In this document: piece by piece, positions 26,310 to 34,167 of the stretch
Position numbering within the stretch: position 1 is the stretch's first letter
Layout of the letters: each line of letters begins with the position of its first letter
Assembly (NCBI GenBank): GCA_013202335.1
Contig: JABMQR010000336.1
Coordinates: 1 to 44,968 of the forward strand
Length of the DNA: 44,968 nt
DNA from: Bacteroidota bacterium
GTDB taxonomy: Bacteria; Spirochaetota; Spirochaetia; JABMQR01
Direction of reading: 5' to 3'
Notes under the pieces: model-generated
The model's input: only the letters and a program-made list of their open reading frames with translations
Told to the model about the DNA's origin: nothing
The model's database searches: none
Translations under genes and position numbers: made by a program

Positions 26310-27149
26310 ATGATGAAATTTGCTGTTAACGAAAATTCATTGATAACCAGTGATATGATTGTATTTTTATCTGCTTGTGCAAACGCTGGTTTCAAAGCAG
26401 TTGAGCTTAGTTACCCAAAACTGAAAGAAGCTTTACGGTTTATTCCTGCATATAAGTTACGTAAAAAAATAAAAAATCTTAACATAGAGATACTCTCTCT
26501 GAATGCTTTTGAAGATGCCTTTCTTGTTCCTGAATCAGGATTGAAATCTGTTGAGGCAGAAGCAAGACTGATCGGAGAATTATGCAATGCTGTTGGATGT
26601 CCGGCAGTGGTGCTGCCTTCAAGTAGATGGTATTCGCAATATGGTAACCTCCCGGAAACTAGTGAATTAATTTCTCTCTATCGTAACAGACTCTTACTAT
26701 TCAAAGACCTTTTTATTGAATATTCAGTTGAGGTTTTGTTTGAACCAATAGCTTATCCAGAGTTTGTTTTTGGGGATACAAAAAGTATAAATACATTGCT
26801 TGCTGTTCCAGAACTACAGGATATTCGCATTGTGCCGGATATTCATAACTTGTACCGAAATGGGGAAAAGGCAGAACAACTCAAAAAATTGATTAACAAA
26901 ATTGGTCTTTTTCATATTGATGATACGATTGAAGGTGATCTTGAGAGTTTACATGTTGCAAAAGACAGGACTTTCCCAGGAGAAGGGATCGCAAAAGCTG
27001 CAGAATGGATTCAGGCTGCTGAAGCGGTTGGATATACCGGGTACTACTCTTTGGAACTGTTTGATGACAATCTGTATGCAATGAATCCAAATGAAGCAGC
27101 TCTGTTATGTCGTAAAAAATTGGATATTTTTGCAGAGAGTTGTTATTAA
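26310..27149 (+). CDS. TIM-barrel isomerase, IolI-like
   Basis: A 279-residue AP_endonuc_2-family protein. It resembles Bacillus IolI (2-keto-myo-inositol isomerase, 278 residues): MKFAVNENSL at the start, ILSLNAF, VLFEPIAYPE, a metal Asp in IVPDIHNLY, FHIDDT, DRTFPGEGI and YSLELFDDN. It would isomerise inososes or a downstream keto-sugar. It is the last catabolic gene of block C, and relics of a transposase follow. ATG 26310 is followed at once by ATG 26313, and either may be used. Confidence 0.8.
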   Translation: MMKFAVNENSLITSDMIVFLSACANAGFKAVELSYPKLKEALRFIPAYKLRKKIKNLNIEILSLNAFEDAFLVPESGLKSVEAEARLIGELCNAVGCPAVVLPSSRWYSQYGNLPETSELISLYRNRLLLFKDLFIEYSVEVLFEPIAYPEFVFGDTKSINTLLAVPELQDIRIVPDIHNLYRNGEKAEQLKKLINKIGLFHIDDTIEGDLESLHVAKDRTFPGEGIAKAAEWIQAAEAVGYTGYYSLELFDDNLYAMNPNEAALLCRKKLDIFAESCY

Positions 27150-27191
27150 AAACCTTTGAGATTGTCAATAAAATCTGCAATTCGTATCTCC

Positions 27192-27452
27192 TTATCGGTA
27201 GATCGATGGGTATTTAATCCAATGGAACGCAGTAGTTTGAAGTGAAAGCGATTATACAAAATGCGTACGGCAGTAGAGCGGGTAAACAGTCGAATAGATG
27301 AATCTTTTGGGTTTGAACAGCATACGATACGAGGGAGGCAAAAGCTTGAGATTAGGATAACGCTTGCCGTAAGTATTATGCTTTCTCTTGCTTTCGGGTG
27401 GCATCAGAAGGAAAAGCTTATATTAATGAGGAGTTTGTTAAAAACTGGCTAA
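27192..27452 (+). pseudogene. C-terminal relic of an IS transposase
   Basis: The frame reads FNPMERSSLK, then a stop at 27243, then KRLYKMRTAVERVNSRIDES, and ends in LAVSIMLSLAFGW. The RTAVERVNSR motif is the C-terminal DDE-Glu region of IS4/IS5/IS1182-like transposases. No N-terminal part is present. The following 27453-27690 has short coding-like scraps (for example GVSVPLRKRLFF) but no gene. This marks an old insertion between the catabolic genes and the gntR gene. Confidence 0.7.
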
Positions 27453-27666
27453 CCTGAATAATGAAAGAACTATTCAGCAACGTTGAGGGGAAAGGTGTGT
27501 CTGTACCCTTGAGAAAAAGGTTGTTTTTCAGAGAAAAAGATACAAAAGGACCTTACTAAGGCATTTAGGTGGGTGTTCTACAATTTTTATGTTCAACGAG
27601 CCTAAACAAATAGTATTTTTCAGCAGTATCGAACCTGAGAAATCATTACAACGTAATTGCCTTAGA

Positions 27667-27706
27667 TTGTTTTTTTCTTTCTAATAATGGTATACTGTCG
27701 GTATAT
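27667..27706 (+). promoter_or_regulatory. Promoter and GntR-type operator of the regulator gene
   Basis: TTGTTT (27667-27672), 18 bases, then TATACT (27691-27696). Overlapping the -10 are GGTATAC and GGTATAT spaced 11 bp (within 27687-27706), the same spacing as the operators at 17017 and 22064. Autoregulation is likely. Confidence 0.65.
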
Positions 27707-27725
27707 ATTAAGATCAAGGATAAAT

Positions 27726-28397
27726 ATGACTAATTCCAATATATTTGAGAAGAAAAAGCTAAAATCTGACGAGCTTTATCATAAAATTAAGCAGATGATA
27801 ATTACTAATGAACTTGAACAAGCTTCTCCCTTGTCAGAAAGAAAACTATCTGAATTGCTAAATGCCAGCCGTACTCCAATAAGAGAAGCTTTAAGAAAGC
27901 TATATACAGAGAACTTTGTTGAGTTAACACCAGAATATGGGGCTTTTGTTTCAAGGGTAACTTACGAGGAAGTCTCTCAAATATATGATATTAGAGAAAT
28001 GCTTGAAGCTCTTGCAGTACGTTTGTTTACAAAATCTATATCAAAGGAACAATCTGAAGAGATAAACACAATGCATATAAAGGTTAAGGAAGCAGTTAGC
28101 CAGAAAAATTATAAGAAAGCATTAGAAATTGATTTTCTTTTCCATCATTACATTATTCAGGAATGTAAAAATGATCAACTCAAAAAACTGTTAAGATCTA
28201 TATTTGAACATACCCAAAGGATTATTATTTTAACCCAATATACAGATGAATGGGCTTGGGAGTCACTGGAACAGCATCAGCTATTAGTTAATTGTATAAA
28301 CAAAAAGGATAGCTCCGGTGCAGAAAGAGTAATGCGAAATCATGTTCAAAACAGCAAAAAACATCAGCTGGAACAATGGATAAATAATAAGCTGTAA
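27726..28397 (+). CDS. GntR-family (FadR-type) transcriptional regulator
   Basis: A 223-residue regulator. The N-terminal winged helix reads LYHKIKQMIITNELEQ, SERKLSELLNASRTPIREALRKL and LTPEYGAFVSRV. The C-terminal all-helical FCD domain begins IYDIREMLEALAV and holds the metal/ligand His residues in DFLFHHYIIQE and the late NHVQNSKKH. The open frame extends upstream, but ATG 27726 has AAGGA seven bases before it, and the upstream part overlaps the operator. It most likely represses block C through the three direct-repeat sites. Confidence 0.88.
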   Translation: MTNSNIFEKKKLKSDELYHKIKQMIITNELEQASPLSERKLSELLNASRTPIREALRKLYTENFVELTPEYGAFVSRVTYEEVSQIYDIREMLEALAVRLFTKSISKEQSEEINTMHIKVKEAVSQKNYKKALEIDFLFHHYIIQECKNDQLKKLLRSIFEHTQRIIILTQYTDEWAWESLEQHQLLVNCINKKDSSGAERVMRNHVQNSKKHQLEQWINNKL

Positions 28398-28669
28398 ATA
28401 TTATTAAATACTCTTTCTTTGTGTAATTGATACAATGAAAAAATCGCTGTGTTTATATGCTGCTGAATTGCATACCTTACTGCACCGGGAAGTGTTGATT
28501 TTGATTGTGCTTCATTAAAAATTATATCAGGTTTGTTTATAGCCCTAACCAACGAGGTACTGCTAAATAATGATTACCAGAGTAAAGTGTTTGATTTAGG
28601 AAGATTTCTGAAATTACTCAATGGTATCCTGTATCAACAAGCATTAATGCTACAGGATTTTCATTCAGC

Positions 28670-28688
28670 GATCCGCGATGTGCGGATC
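28670..28688. repeat. Hairpins in the gap 28398-28731
   Basis: GATCCGC (28670-28676) and GCGGATC (28682-28688) form a perfect stem. ATCCTGTA (28626-28633) and TACAGGAT (28651-28658) form a second. They lie between the gntR end and the end of the - strand transporter operon and may mark transcript ends, but T runs are weak. I see no gene in this gap. Confidence 0.4.
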
Positions 28689-28731
28689 AAGATGATTCCA
28701 GATCCTTTTGCAGATGAGAATCTTACAGATG

Positions 28732-29466
28732 TTATGCCGGGTTTTTCCATCGGCACGCCTTTTTATCAGCAAGATCAAGGAGCGCAAAAAGGATCAGCCC
28801 TGCAAGACTCAGTGCTGCAATTCCGGCATACATCTGGTTGTAGGCTATCCTCGACCAGGCATCCATAATGTACCAGCCAATACCTTTTCTCGTGGCAAAG
28901 GTTTCAGCCAGAAACAGAACTGCTATTGCTGTTCCCAGAGTTAACCGGAGAGAGGAGAATATTCGGGGTAAAAGTGCCGGCAGAATGATGTGAAACAGCA
29001 GATCTGAACGTCCGCCGCCCAGTGTATAGAGAGAGTCAAAATACTTTCGGCTGATACCGTGTGTTTCGTCCCTGATATTCAGGTAGAACTGGAAAAAAAC
29101 AATTAAGGCCACAAGAAATATTTTTGAGCCATTACCCAGTCCCAGAAACAGAAGAATAATCGGCAGCAGGGCCACTTTTGGGATGGGAAACAGGAGATAT
29201 ACGACAGGACTAATGATATTGTCTGCCTTTCTATGCATACCGGCAGAGACACCCAAAATAAATGCGGGGATAAATGCTGCTGTTAAAGCACTGATAACAC
29301 GAAAGAGCGAGACAGCTATATGAGGTCCCAGTAATCCGTTTCCAAACTGGCGGATCATTTCAATGAAGACAGCCCAGGGAGAAGGCAGGAACGGCTGCTG
29401 TACCAGTAGGGATGTTACCCACCAAAGAAGTATGAGCCCTGCAAGTGCTGGAAGTGTTCTCTTCAA
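28732..29466 (-). CDS. ABC transporter permease (SsuC/ThiX/TauC type)
   Basis: A 244-residue membrane permease of the BPD_transp_1 class, as used by nitrate, sulfonate and thiamine-precursor importers. It has about six hydrophobic helices and the EAA-type loop with YTLGGGRSDLLFHIILPALLPRIFSSLRLTLG. The best start is TTG 29466, which overlaps the TGA of the ATPase gene. A longer frame to ATG 29514 would overlap that gene by 52 bases. It is the last gene of the - strand operon. The partner binding protein is probably the one at 33313-34167. Confidence 0.82.
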   Translation of the reverse strand: MKRTLPALAGLILLWWVTSLLVQQPFLPSPWAVFIEMIRQFGNGLLGPHIAVSLFRVISALTAAFIPAFILGVSAGMHRKADNIISPVVYLLFPIPKVALLPIILLFLGLGNGSKIFLVALIVFFQFYLNIRDETHGISRKYFDSLYTLGGGRSDLLFHIILPALLPRIFSSLRLTLGTAIAVLFLAETFATRKGIGWYIMDAWSRIAYNQMYAGIAALSLAGLILFALLDLADKKACRWKNPA

Positions 29467-30221
29467 GATACCACCCCCATTATCTTTTCCAGTTCTCGTC
29501 GTACAAGGACACAATGTGTAAAATATTCAGGTGATTTACGGTATTCAGGACCACTCGAGACGTTTTCAACCGGAAAAAGATTGCCGGAAGAGTCCATAAT
29601 ATGGATTGTGTCGCTAAGAAACACAGCCTCCTCGATACTATGGGTAACCATCAGCATGGTGATTTTTTCACCTCCGTCCCCAACTGTTCGGTCTTTAAGC
29701 GACCAGACTCTATTCTGCAGACGTTCACGTGTCATAGCATCAAGAGAGGAGAAAGGTTCGTCCAGCAGCAGCAGATCCGGATCAAGGATCAGGGCGCGTC
29801 CTATTGCCAGGCGCTGCTGTTCTCCCCCGGACAACTGATTGGGATACTTCTTTTCCAGCCCTGTAAGGCCGATTTCTTCAAGAATGGTTTGTACTTTCGT
29901 CTTTATTGTTTCAGCATCAACTTTTCTGATTTTCAATCCCAGAGCCAGATTTGCATAGACGGTTTTCCAGGGAAAGAGTCCATGATCCTGCAGGATAACA
30001 CTGGTTCGGGTTCTCCCCGGCTCCGGATGGTTCCCATCTACAAGGATGGTGCCGTTGTCCGATTTAAGCAGTCCGGCTATCAGATAGAGCAAAGACGTTT
30101 TTCCGCAGCCTGACGGACCAATTAATGCATGGATTTTACCCCTTTCCAGTTTGACGTTGAGCGAGGTGAAAACCGATTCTCCCTGCTTGTAGGTAAAATC
30201 CAGATTGCGGATATCAATCAT
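29463..30221 (-). CDS. ABC transporter ATP-binding protein (SsuB/ThiZ type)
   Basis: A 252-residue single-domain ABC ATPase. It has Walker A GPSGCGKTS, the Q-loop VILQDHGLFPWKTV, signature LSGGEQQRLAIGRAL, Walker B LLLLDEPFSSLD and the switch His in MLVTHS. ATG 30221 starts the conserved part MIDIRNLDFTY and lies five bases after the ubiX stop, so the longer frame is not used. With the permease it makes the inner-membrane part of an importer for a small organic compound. Confidence 0.88.
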   Translation of the reverse strand: MIDIRNLDFTYKQGESVFTSLNVKLERGKIHALIGPSGCGKTSLLYLIAGLLKSDNGTILVDGNHPEPGRTRTSVILQDHGLFPWKTVYANLALGLKIRKVDAETIKTKVQTILEEIGLTGLEKKYPNQLSGGEQQRLAIGRALILDPDLLLLDEPFSSLDAMTRERLQNRVWSLKDRTVGDGGEKITMLMVTHSIEEAVFLSDTIHIMDSSGNLFPVENVSSGPEYRKSPEYFTHCVLVRRELEKIMGVVS

Positions 30222-30225
30222 ATCG

Positions 30226-30825
30226 TTATGCGTCTCCGTTTCCGGGATTCCATTGGAAAGCCTTCGTATTAACCACACCAAGGAGGGCCAAAACACGATC
30301 AACCGTATGTTCCACCAGTTCACTTATCTGTTTCGGTTTGGTGTAGAAAGCGGGTACCGGAGGCATAATGATACCACCGGCCTGTGTAACAGTCAGCATA
30401 TTCTGCAGGTGAATAGCAGATAGTGGAGTTTCACGGGCGAGTAAAACTAATTGACGCCGTTCCTTCAGGCAGACATCAGCAGCCCGTTCAATGAGATTCC
30501 CTGATATCCCGGAGGCTATACGGCCGAGAGCCCCCATACTGCAGGGGGCTATCACCATCCCGCAGGTAGGGTACGAACCGCTGGAAATAGATGCTCCCAG
30601 ATTGTCGATATCCGGGGTTTCTATAGAGCCGATTTCCCGTAAATCAGCAAGCCAATCGTTCCACGATCTGTCGGTTTCATGCTCTACAATGGATTGCCCT
30701 GATTTGGAAATAAGCAGGTGAATCGATATTCCGGCTTCCAGCACTTTTCTGGCCAGCGTGAGGCCGTATATTGAGCCTGTTGCACCGGTAAGTGCAATTA
30801 TCAAGGGTTTACTATTAGTTTCCAA
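30226..30825 (-). CDS. ubiX: UbiX-type flavin prenyltransferase
   Basis: A 199-residue flavoprotein-like enzyme. It has ALTGATGSIYGLTLARKVLE, VIAPCSMGALGRIASGISGNLIERAADVCLKERR, LLARETPLSAIHLQNMLTVTQAGGIIMPPVPAFY, all close to UbiX/Pad1. It makes prenylated FMN, the cofactor of UbiD-type decarboxylases. Its start overlaps the UbiA-type gene by 11 bases and it lies in one operon with a UbiD-type gene, so it serves that decarboxylase. In the futalosine menaquinone pathway the counterpart is often called MqnM. Confidence 0.92.
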   Translation of the reverse strand: METNSKPLIIALTGATGSIYGLTLARKVLEAGISIHLLISKSGQSIVEHETDRSWNDWLADLREIGSIETPDIDNLGASISSGSYPTCGMVIAPCSMGALGRIASGISGNLIERAADVCLKERRQLVLLARETPLSAIHLQNMLTVTQAGGIIMPPVPAFYTKPKQISELVEHTVDRVLALLGVVNTKAFQWNPGNGDA

Positions 30826-31729
30826 AGACTCCTCCCGGCAGGTAAATATCTAAAAGAAGAAATATCATAAACAGAGGTGACAGTATTTGGTTTAGGTGAT
30901 AGGCGGCAAAGGGGATATGTTTGAGACTTCCCCTCCAGGTTATGAGATTCTGCAGTATCAGCAGAAGGGCTGCAATACCCGTTCCAATCAAAAACCATAC
31001 TCCCAAATCATAATAGAGTATAGTAAGGGCAAAGAAAAAGATTGTTCCAGCATGGCTTAACCCAACAATTACGAGGGCGCCTTTTCTCCCGAACCGTGCA
31101 GGTACGGAGTGAATACCGTTGATCCTGTCATGCTCAATATCCTGCAGGGCATAGATAATGTCAAATCCGGCAACCCACAACGCTGCCCCTATGGTGAGCG
31201 GGAAATAACGCAGTTCGAAGCGTCCGGTAATGGCCAGAAAACTTCCCATGGTTGCTGCTGAACAGGTTACTCCCAGCCAGAAGTGGCAGAGCCAGGTAAA
31301 TCGTTTGGTAAATGAGTATCCACCAATCAATACGGCTCCTACCGGTACAAGCAGCAGGCAAAGCGGGTTCAATTGCCATGCGGCGACAAGAAACATAAGA
31401 CCGCAGACTATGGTGAATATCCACAATTCGATGCGTTTAACCCGGCCGGAGGGAAGATCTCTTCCTGCGGTACGGGGATTTTCGGTATCAATTTTCTGAT
31501 CGATCAGCCGGTTTAGAGCATTGGCACCGTTACGTGCCCCAAAAACGGCTACAAGGATCCAGAGAACTTTTCCAAAATTGGGTCGTCCCTGACTCTCAAG
31601 CATAAACGCACAGACGGCAAGCGGCAGAGAGAATAGGGTGTGCTCCATCATAACAGCTCTGCTGATTCCCTTTCCCCGGGTAAAAACTTTTGATATGCTG
31701 CTGCGGAGGGTCAGTCTGTTTTCAACCAA
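30815..31729 (-). CDS. UbiA-family aromatic prenyltransferase (MqnP-like)
   Basis: A 304-residue membrane prenyltransferase with about eight helices. Both aspartate motifs are present: NALNRLIDQKIDTENPRT and DIEHDRINGIHSVPARFG. It transfers a polyprenyl chain to an aromatic acid. Next to UbiD- and UbiX-type genes it fits 1,4-dihydroxy-6-naphthoate prenylation (MqnP) in the futalosine menaquinone route, or 4-hydroxybenzoate prenylation. No mqnA-E or other quinone genes are in the window. It overlaps both neighbours by a few bases. Confidence 0.88.
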   Translation of the reverse strand: MVENRLTLRSSISKVFTRGKGISRAVMMEHTLFSLPLAVCAFMLESQGRPNFGKVLWILVAVFGARNGANALNRLIDQKIDTENPRTAGRDLPSGRVKRIELWIFTIVCGLMFLVAAWQLNPLCLLLVPVGAVLIGGYSFTKRFTWLCHFWLGVTCSAATMGSFLAITGRFELRYFPLTIGAALWVAGFDIIYALQDIEHDRINGIHSVPARFGRKGALVIVGLSHAGTIFFFALTILYYDLGVWFLIGTGIAALLLILQNLITWRGSLKHIPFAAYHLNQILSPLFMIFLLLDIYLPGGVFGN

Positions 31730-33170
31730 GCCCGAACTCCTTCCATCGTCGTGTTACCTGGTCAACCATATCAGGGCTCATGGTGATGTCTTCCGGCCAC
31801 TCCCGTTCATGTCCATCAAGCACACCTTTTCTGGTGGCATCAATTCCGAGTCTTGTCCCAAAACGGGGACGGGGGGAGGCATGATCCAGAGCATCCAGGG
31901 GTCCTTCACTCATAATCAGGTCGCGTGAGGCGTCAATATTGTTGAACACCTTCCACATGACCACGCTCAGGTTCTGGATATCCACATCATCATCCAAAAC
32001 AATAATCATTTTGGTATACATCATCTGGCCTAAGCCCCACAGAGCATTGAGAACTTTGTGGACATGACCGGCGTACCGTTTTCGGATAGATATTACGGCA
32101 CAGTTGTGAAATACGCCCTCCAGGGGAAGGTTGATGTCTACAATTTCGGGAACCATTTTTTTCAGCAGCGGGAGAAAGAGCCGTTCGGTTGCTTTTGCCA
32201 TATAACAGTCTTCCATAGGGGGCTGCCCGACTATGGTGGCAGGATATACGGGATTTTTTCGATGGGTGATGCAGGTTACATGGAAAACGGGGTACTCTTC
32301 GGTAAGTGAATAGTAGCCTGTATGGTCACCAAATGGGCCTTCACAGCGCATTGGTTCTGTTGGATCGACGTATCCTTCAATAATAAATTCGGCTTGTGCA
32401 GGTACTTCGAGATCACTGGTTATACAGGTTACTGTTTCCACGGGTTTACCGCGCAGGTATCCGGCAAAAAAGAGTTCTGATATGCCTTCGGGAAGAGGAG
32501 CGGTTGCGGAATAGGTTACTGCCGGGTCACCGCCCAGTGCAACGGCCACAGGCATTCGTTCTCCCCGTTCTTTATATTTCTGAAAGAAGTGAGCGCCGTC
32601 CTTATGAAGATGCCAGTGCATTCCGGTAGTATTTTTATCAAATACCTGCATACGGTACATGCCCATGTTCTGAGCACCCGATTCAGGGTCTTTTGTGATT
32701 ACCATCGGTAAGGTAAAGAATGGTCCTCCGTCCCCGGGCCAGCAAGTGAGAACAGGAAGTTTTCCAAGATCAGGATCGCGATCGATTACCTGCTGACAGG
32801 GAGCGTTGTTGACTTTTCGGGGCAGAAACAGGCGTGCCCACTTCATTTTTGGGAAGAAACTGAGCACATCCAGTTTGCGCATCTGGGAAAATCCCCAATC
32901 AATAAGCTCTTCCATTTCAGCAGCTTTTTCGTCGATTGATTCTGCGCCTAATGCCATTGCCATTCGCTTGTAACTGCCGAATGCGTTGATGAGGACCGGG
33001 TATTCCGAACCTTTCACGTTCTCAAAAAGCAGGGCAGGGCCGTGTTCTTTGCTGATTCTATCGGTTATTTCTGTTATTTCCAGGTGGGAATCCACTTCTG
33101 CGGTAATCCGGGTTAGTTCCTGGTTTTTTTCCAAGTCAGAAATAAAGCCTTGTAAATTTTTATATGCCAT
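31722..33170 (-). CDS. UbiD-family decarboxylase (MqnL-like)
   Basis: A 482-residue UbiD-family carboxy-lyase that uses prenylated FMN. Clear motifs are CEGPFGDHTGYYSLTEEYPVFHVTCI, IVGQPPMEDCYMAKATERLFLP and the late PRPRFGTRLGIDATRKG. ATG 33170 starts the usual MAYKNLQGFISDLE form, and the 12 extra upstream codons lack support. With the UbiA- and UbiX-type genes it would remove the ring carboxylate after prenylation. The 3' end overlaps the prenyltransferase gene by eight bases. A 142-base gap to the binding-protein gene may hold a promoter. Confidence 0.9.
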   Translation of the reverse strand: MAYKNLQGFISDLEKNQELTRITAEVDSHLEITEITDRISKEHGPALLFENVKGSEYPVLINAFGSYKRMAMALGAESIDEKAAEMEELIDWGFSQMRKLDVLSFFPKMKWARLFLPRKVNNAPCQQVIDRDPDLGKLPVLTCWPGDGGPFFTLPMVITKDPESGAQNMGMYRMQVFDKNTTGMHWHLHKDGAHFFQKYKERGERMPVAVALGGDPAVTYSATAPLPEGISELFFAGYLRGKPVETVTCITSDLEVPAQAEFIIEGYVDPTEPMRCEGPFGDHTGYYSLTEEYPVFHVTCITHRKNPVYPATIVGQPPMEDCYMAKATERLFLPLLKKMVPEIVDINLPLEGVFHNCAVISIRKRYAGHVHKVLNALWGLGQMMYTKMIIVLDDDVDIQNLSVVMWKVFNNIDASRDLIMSEGPLDALDHASPRPRFGTRLGIDATRKGVLDGHEREWPEDITMSPDMVDQVTRRWKEFGLG

Positions 33171-33312
33171 AGCGAAATTATAGCTAAGAGCTGATGTGAC
33201 GTCCACATGATAAGAGAGAAATCAACTTTATTTCATGTATTTATAGTGTGACACGAAGCTTGTTGGATTGGCCCAAACAAACTTACTGTTACTACTTATT
33301 TATCTTTTGAGA

Positions 33313-34167
33313 TTATTGAATCATCAAATCCTTATACGCCACGGGCTGGTTCAGTCCATATTTGTCGGTAAACCAGGTTATTACGGAATTAACCTGTGCT
33401 TCTGTAGGCAGACTTATGGGTCTGAATATCGGCAGCGGATAAGGGGATCCCTCAATATCAGGGAGGCGGACTTTTTCAATAAGGAGCGAACGATATGAAT
33501 CGGGATCTTTATTTATTTCGGTCACTGCCTGATTCCAATCTTCTACAAATTTATCCAGCCACTTTTCTGATTTATCCAGAAACGCACCGGAAAAGGCCAG
33601 GATTGCCGGTTCAAGGTTGCTGCCCAGCTGGTCGCGAATAATTTGAAAATCTTTGCTTAACAGCGGCCAGGCCATGGCATCAGGCAGGCAGGCAAGAGGA
33701 ATCTTGCCGCTTCCAAGCATCTCCATTCTGACTGGCACCTGCGGTATTGCTACTTTATCAAGGACAATTCCCGCGGCCAGCAGGTCGACCATATACTCTA
33801 TTACGGTGTTGTTGGATATCCCGATTGTCCAGATCTGGTCCTCGGTAAATTCAGGGGTGCCGACGATCATGAAGCGGCTTTCTGTAAGGGTGAGCACTTT
33901 CATGGGTATATTATTCTGGTTATGTGCCAGAACAGAGACCATGTCTGTCATCATTCCGTCAAGTTCACCCAGCTGCATTGCTGTGTCCCGTTCTTTTGAG
34001 CTGAGAAACGGAACAACTTCAACATTTTCCATGAGTAACAGAGGGAGGGCTCCGGCATCTGGCATTATGCCAATGCGGATAGCGGCCATGTCCACCGGCT
34101 CTTTTTCTTTGGTGCAGCCGGTAAGTATAATAAGTAGTGCAAGGATGCTGAATATGTATTTTTTCAT
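33313..34167 (-). CDS. Lipoprotein substrate-binding protein (NMT1/THI5-like)
   Basis: A 284-residue secreted protein. The N-terminus has a lipobox (LTGC, Cys near residue 18), so it is anchored to the membrane. It resembles NMT1/THI5- or MqnA-like periplasmic-binding folds: IRIGIMPDAGALPLLLMENVEV, ELDGMMTDMVSVL and LACLPDAMAWPLL. It is the probable binding protein for the ATPase and permease at 28732-30221, from which it is separated by the UbiD/UbiA/UbiX genes. ATG 34167 overlaps the aminotransferase stop as ATGA. The ligand is unknown, and an aromatic acid or quinone precursor is a guess from context. Confidence 0.78.
   Translation of the reverse strand: MKKYIFSILALLIILTGCTKEKEPVDMAAIRIGIMPDAGALPLLLMENVEVVPFLSSKERDTAMQLGELDGMMTDMVSVLAHNQNNIPMKVLTLTESRFMIVGTPEFTEDQIWTIGISNNTVIEYMVDLLAAGIVLDKVAIPQVPVRMEMLGSGKIPLACLPDAMAWPLLSKDFQIIRDQLGSNLEPAILAFSGAFLDKSEKWLDKFVEDWNQAVTEINKDPDSYRSLLIEKVRLPDIEGSPYPLPIFRPISLPTEAQVNSVITWFTDKYGLNQPVAYKDLMIQ

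Noticed and set aside
26893..27180. 95-codon - strand open frame at the end of block C
   Set aside because: It is antisense to the IolI-like gene, and its Gln/Leu/Ser-rich composition is typical of a shadow frame.
27453..27690. Short scraps such as MKELFSNVEGKGVSVPLRKR
   Set aside because: They may be further transposase debris, but no frame is long enough or similar enough to call.
29601..30113. 170-codon + strand open frame
   Set aside because: It lies wholly opposite the well-supported ABC ATPase gene and has no ribosome site or family traits.
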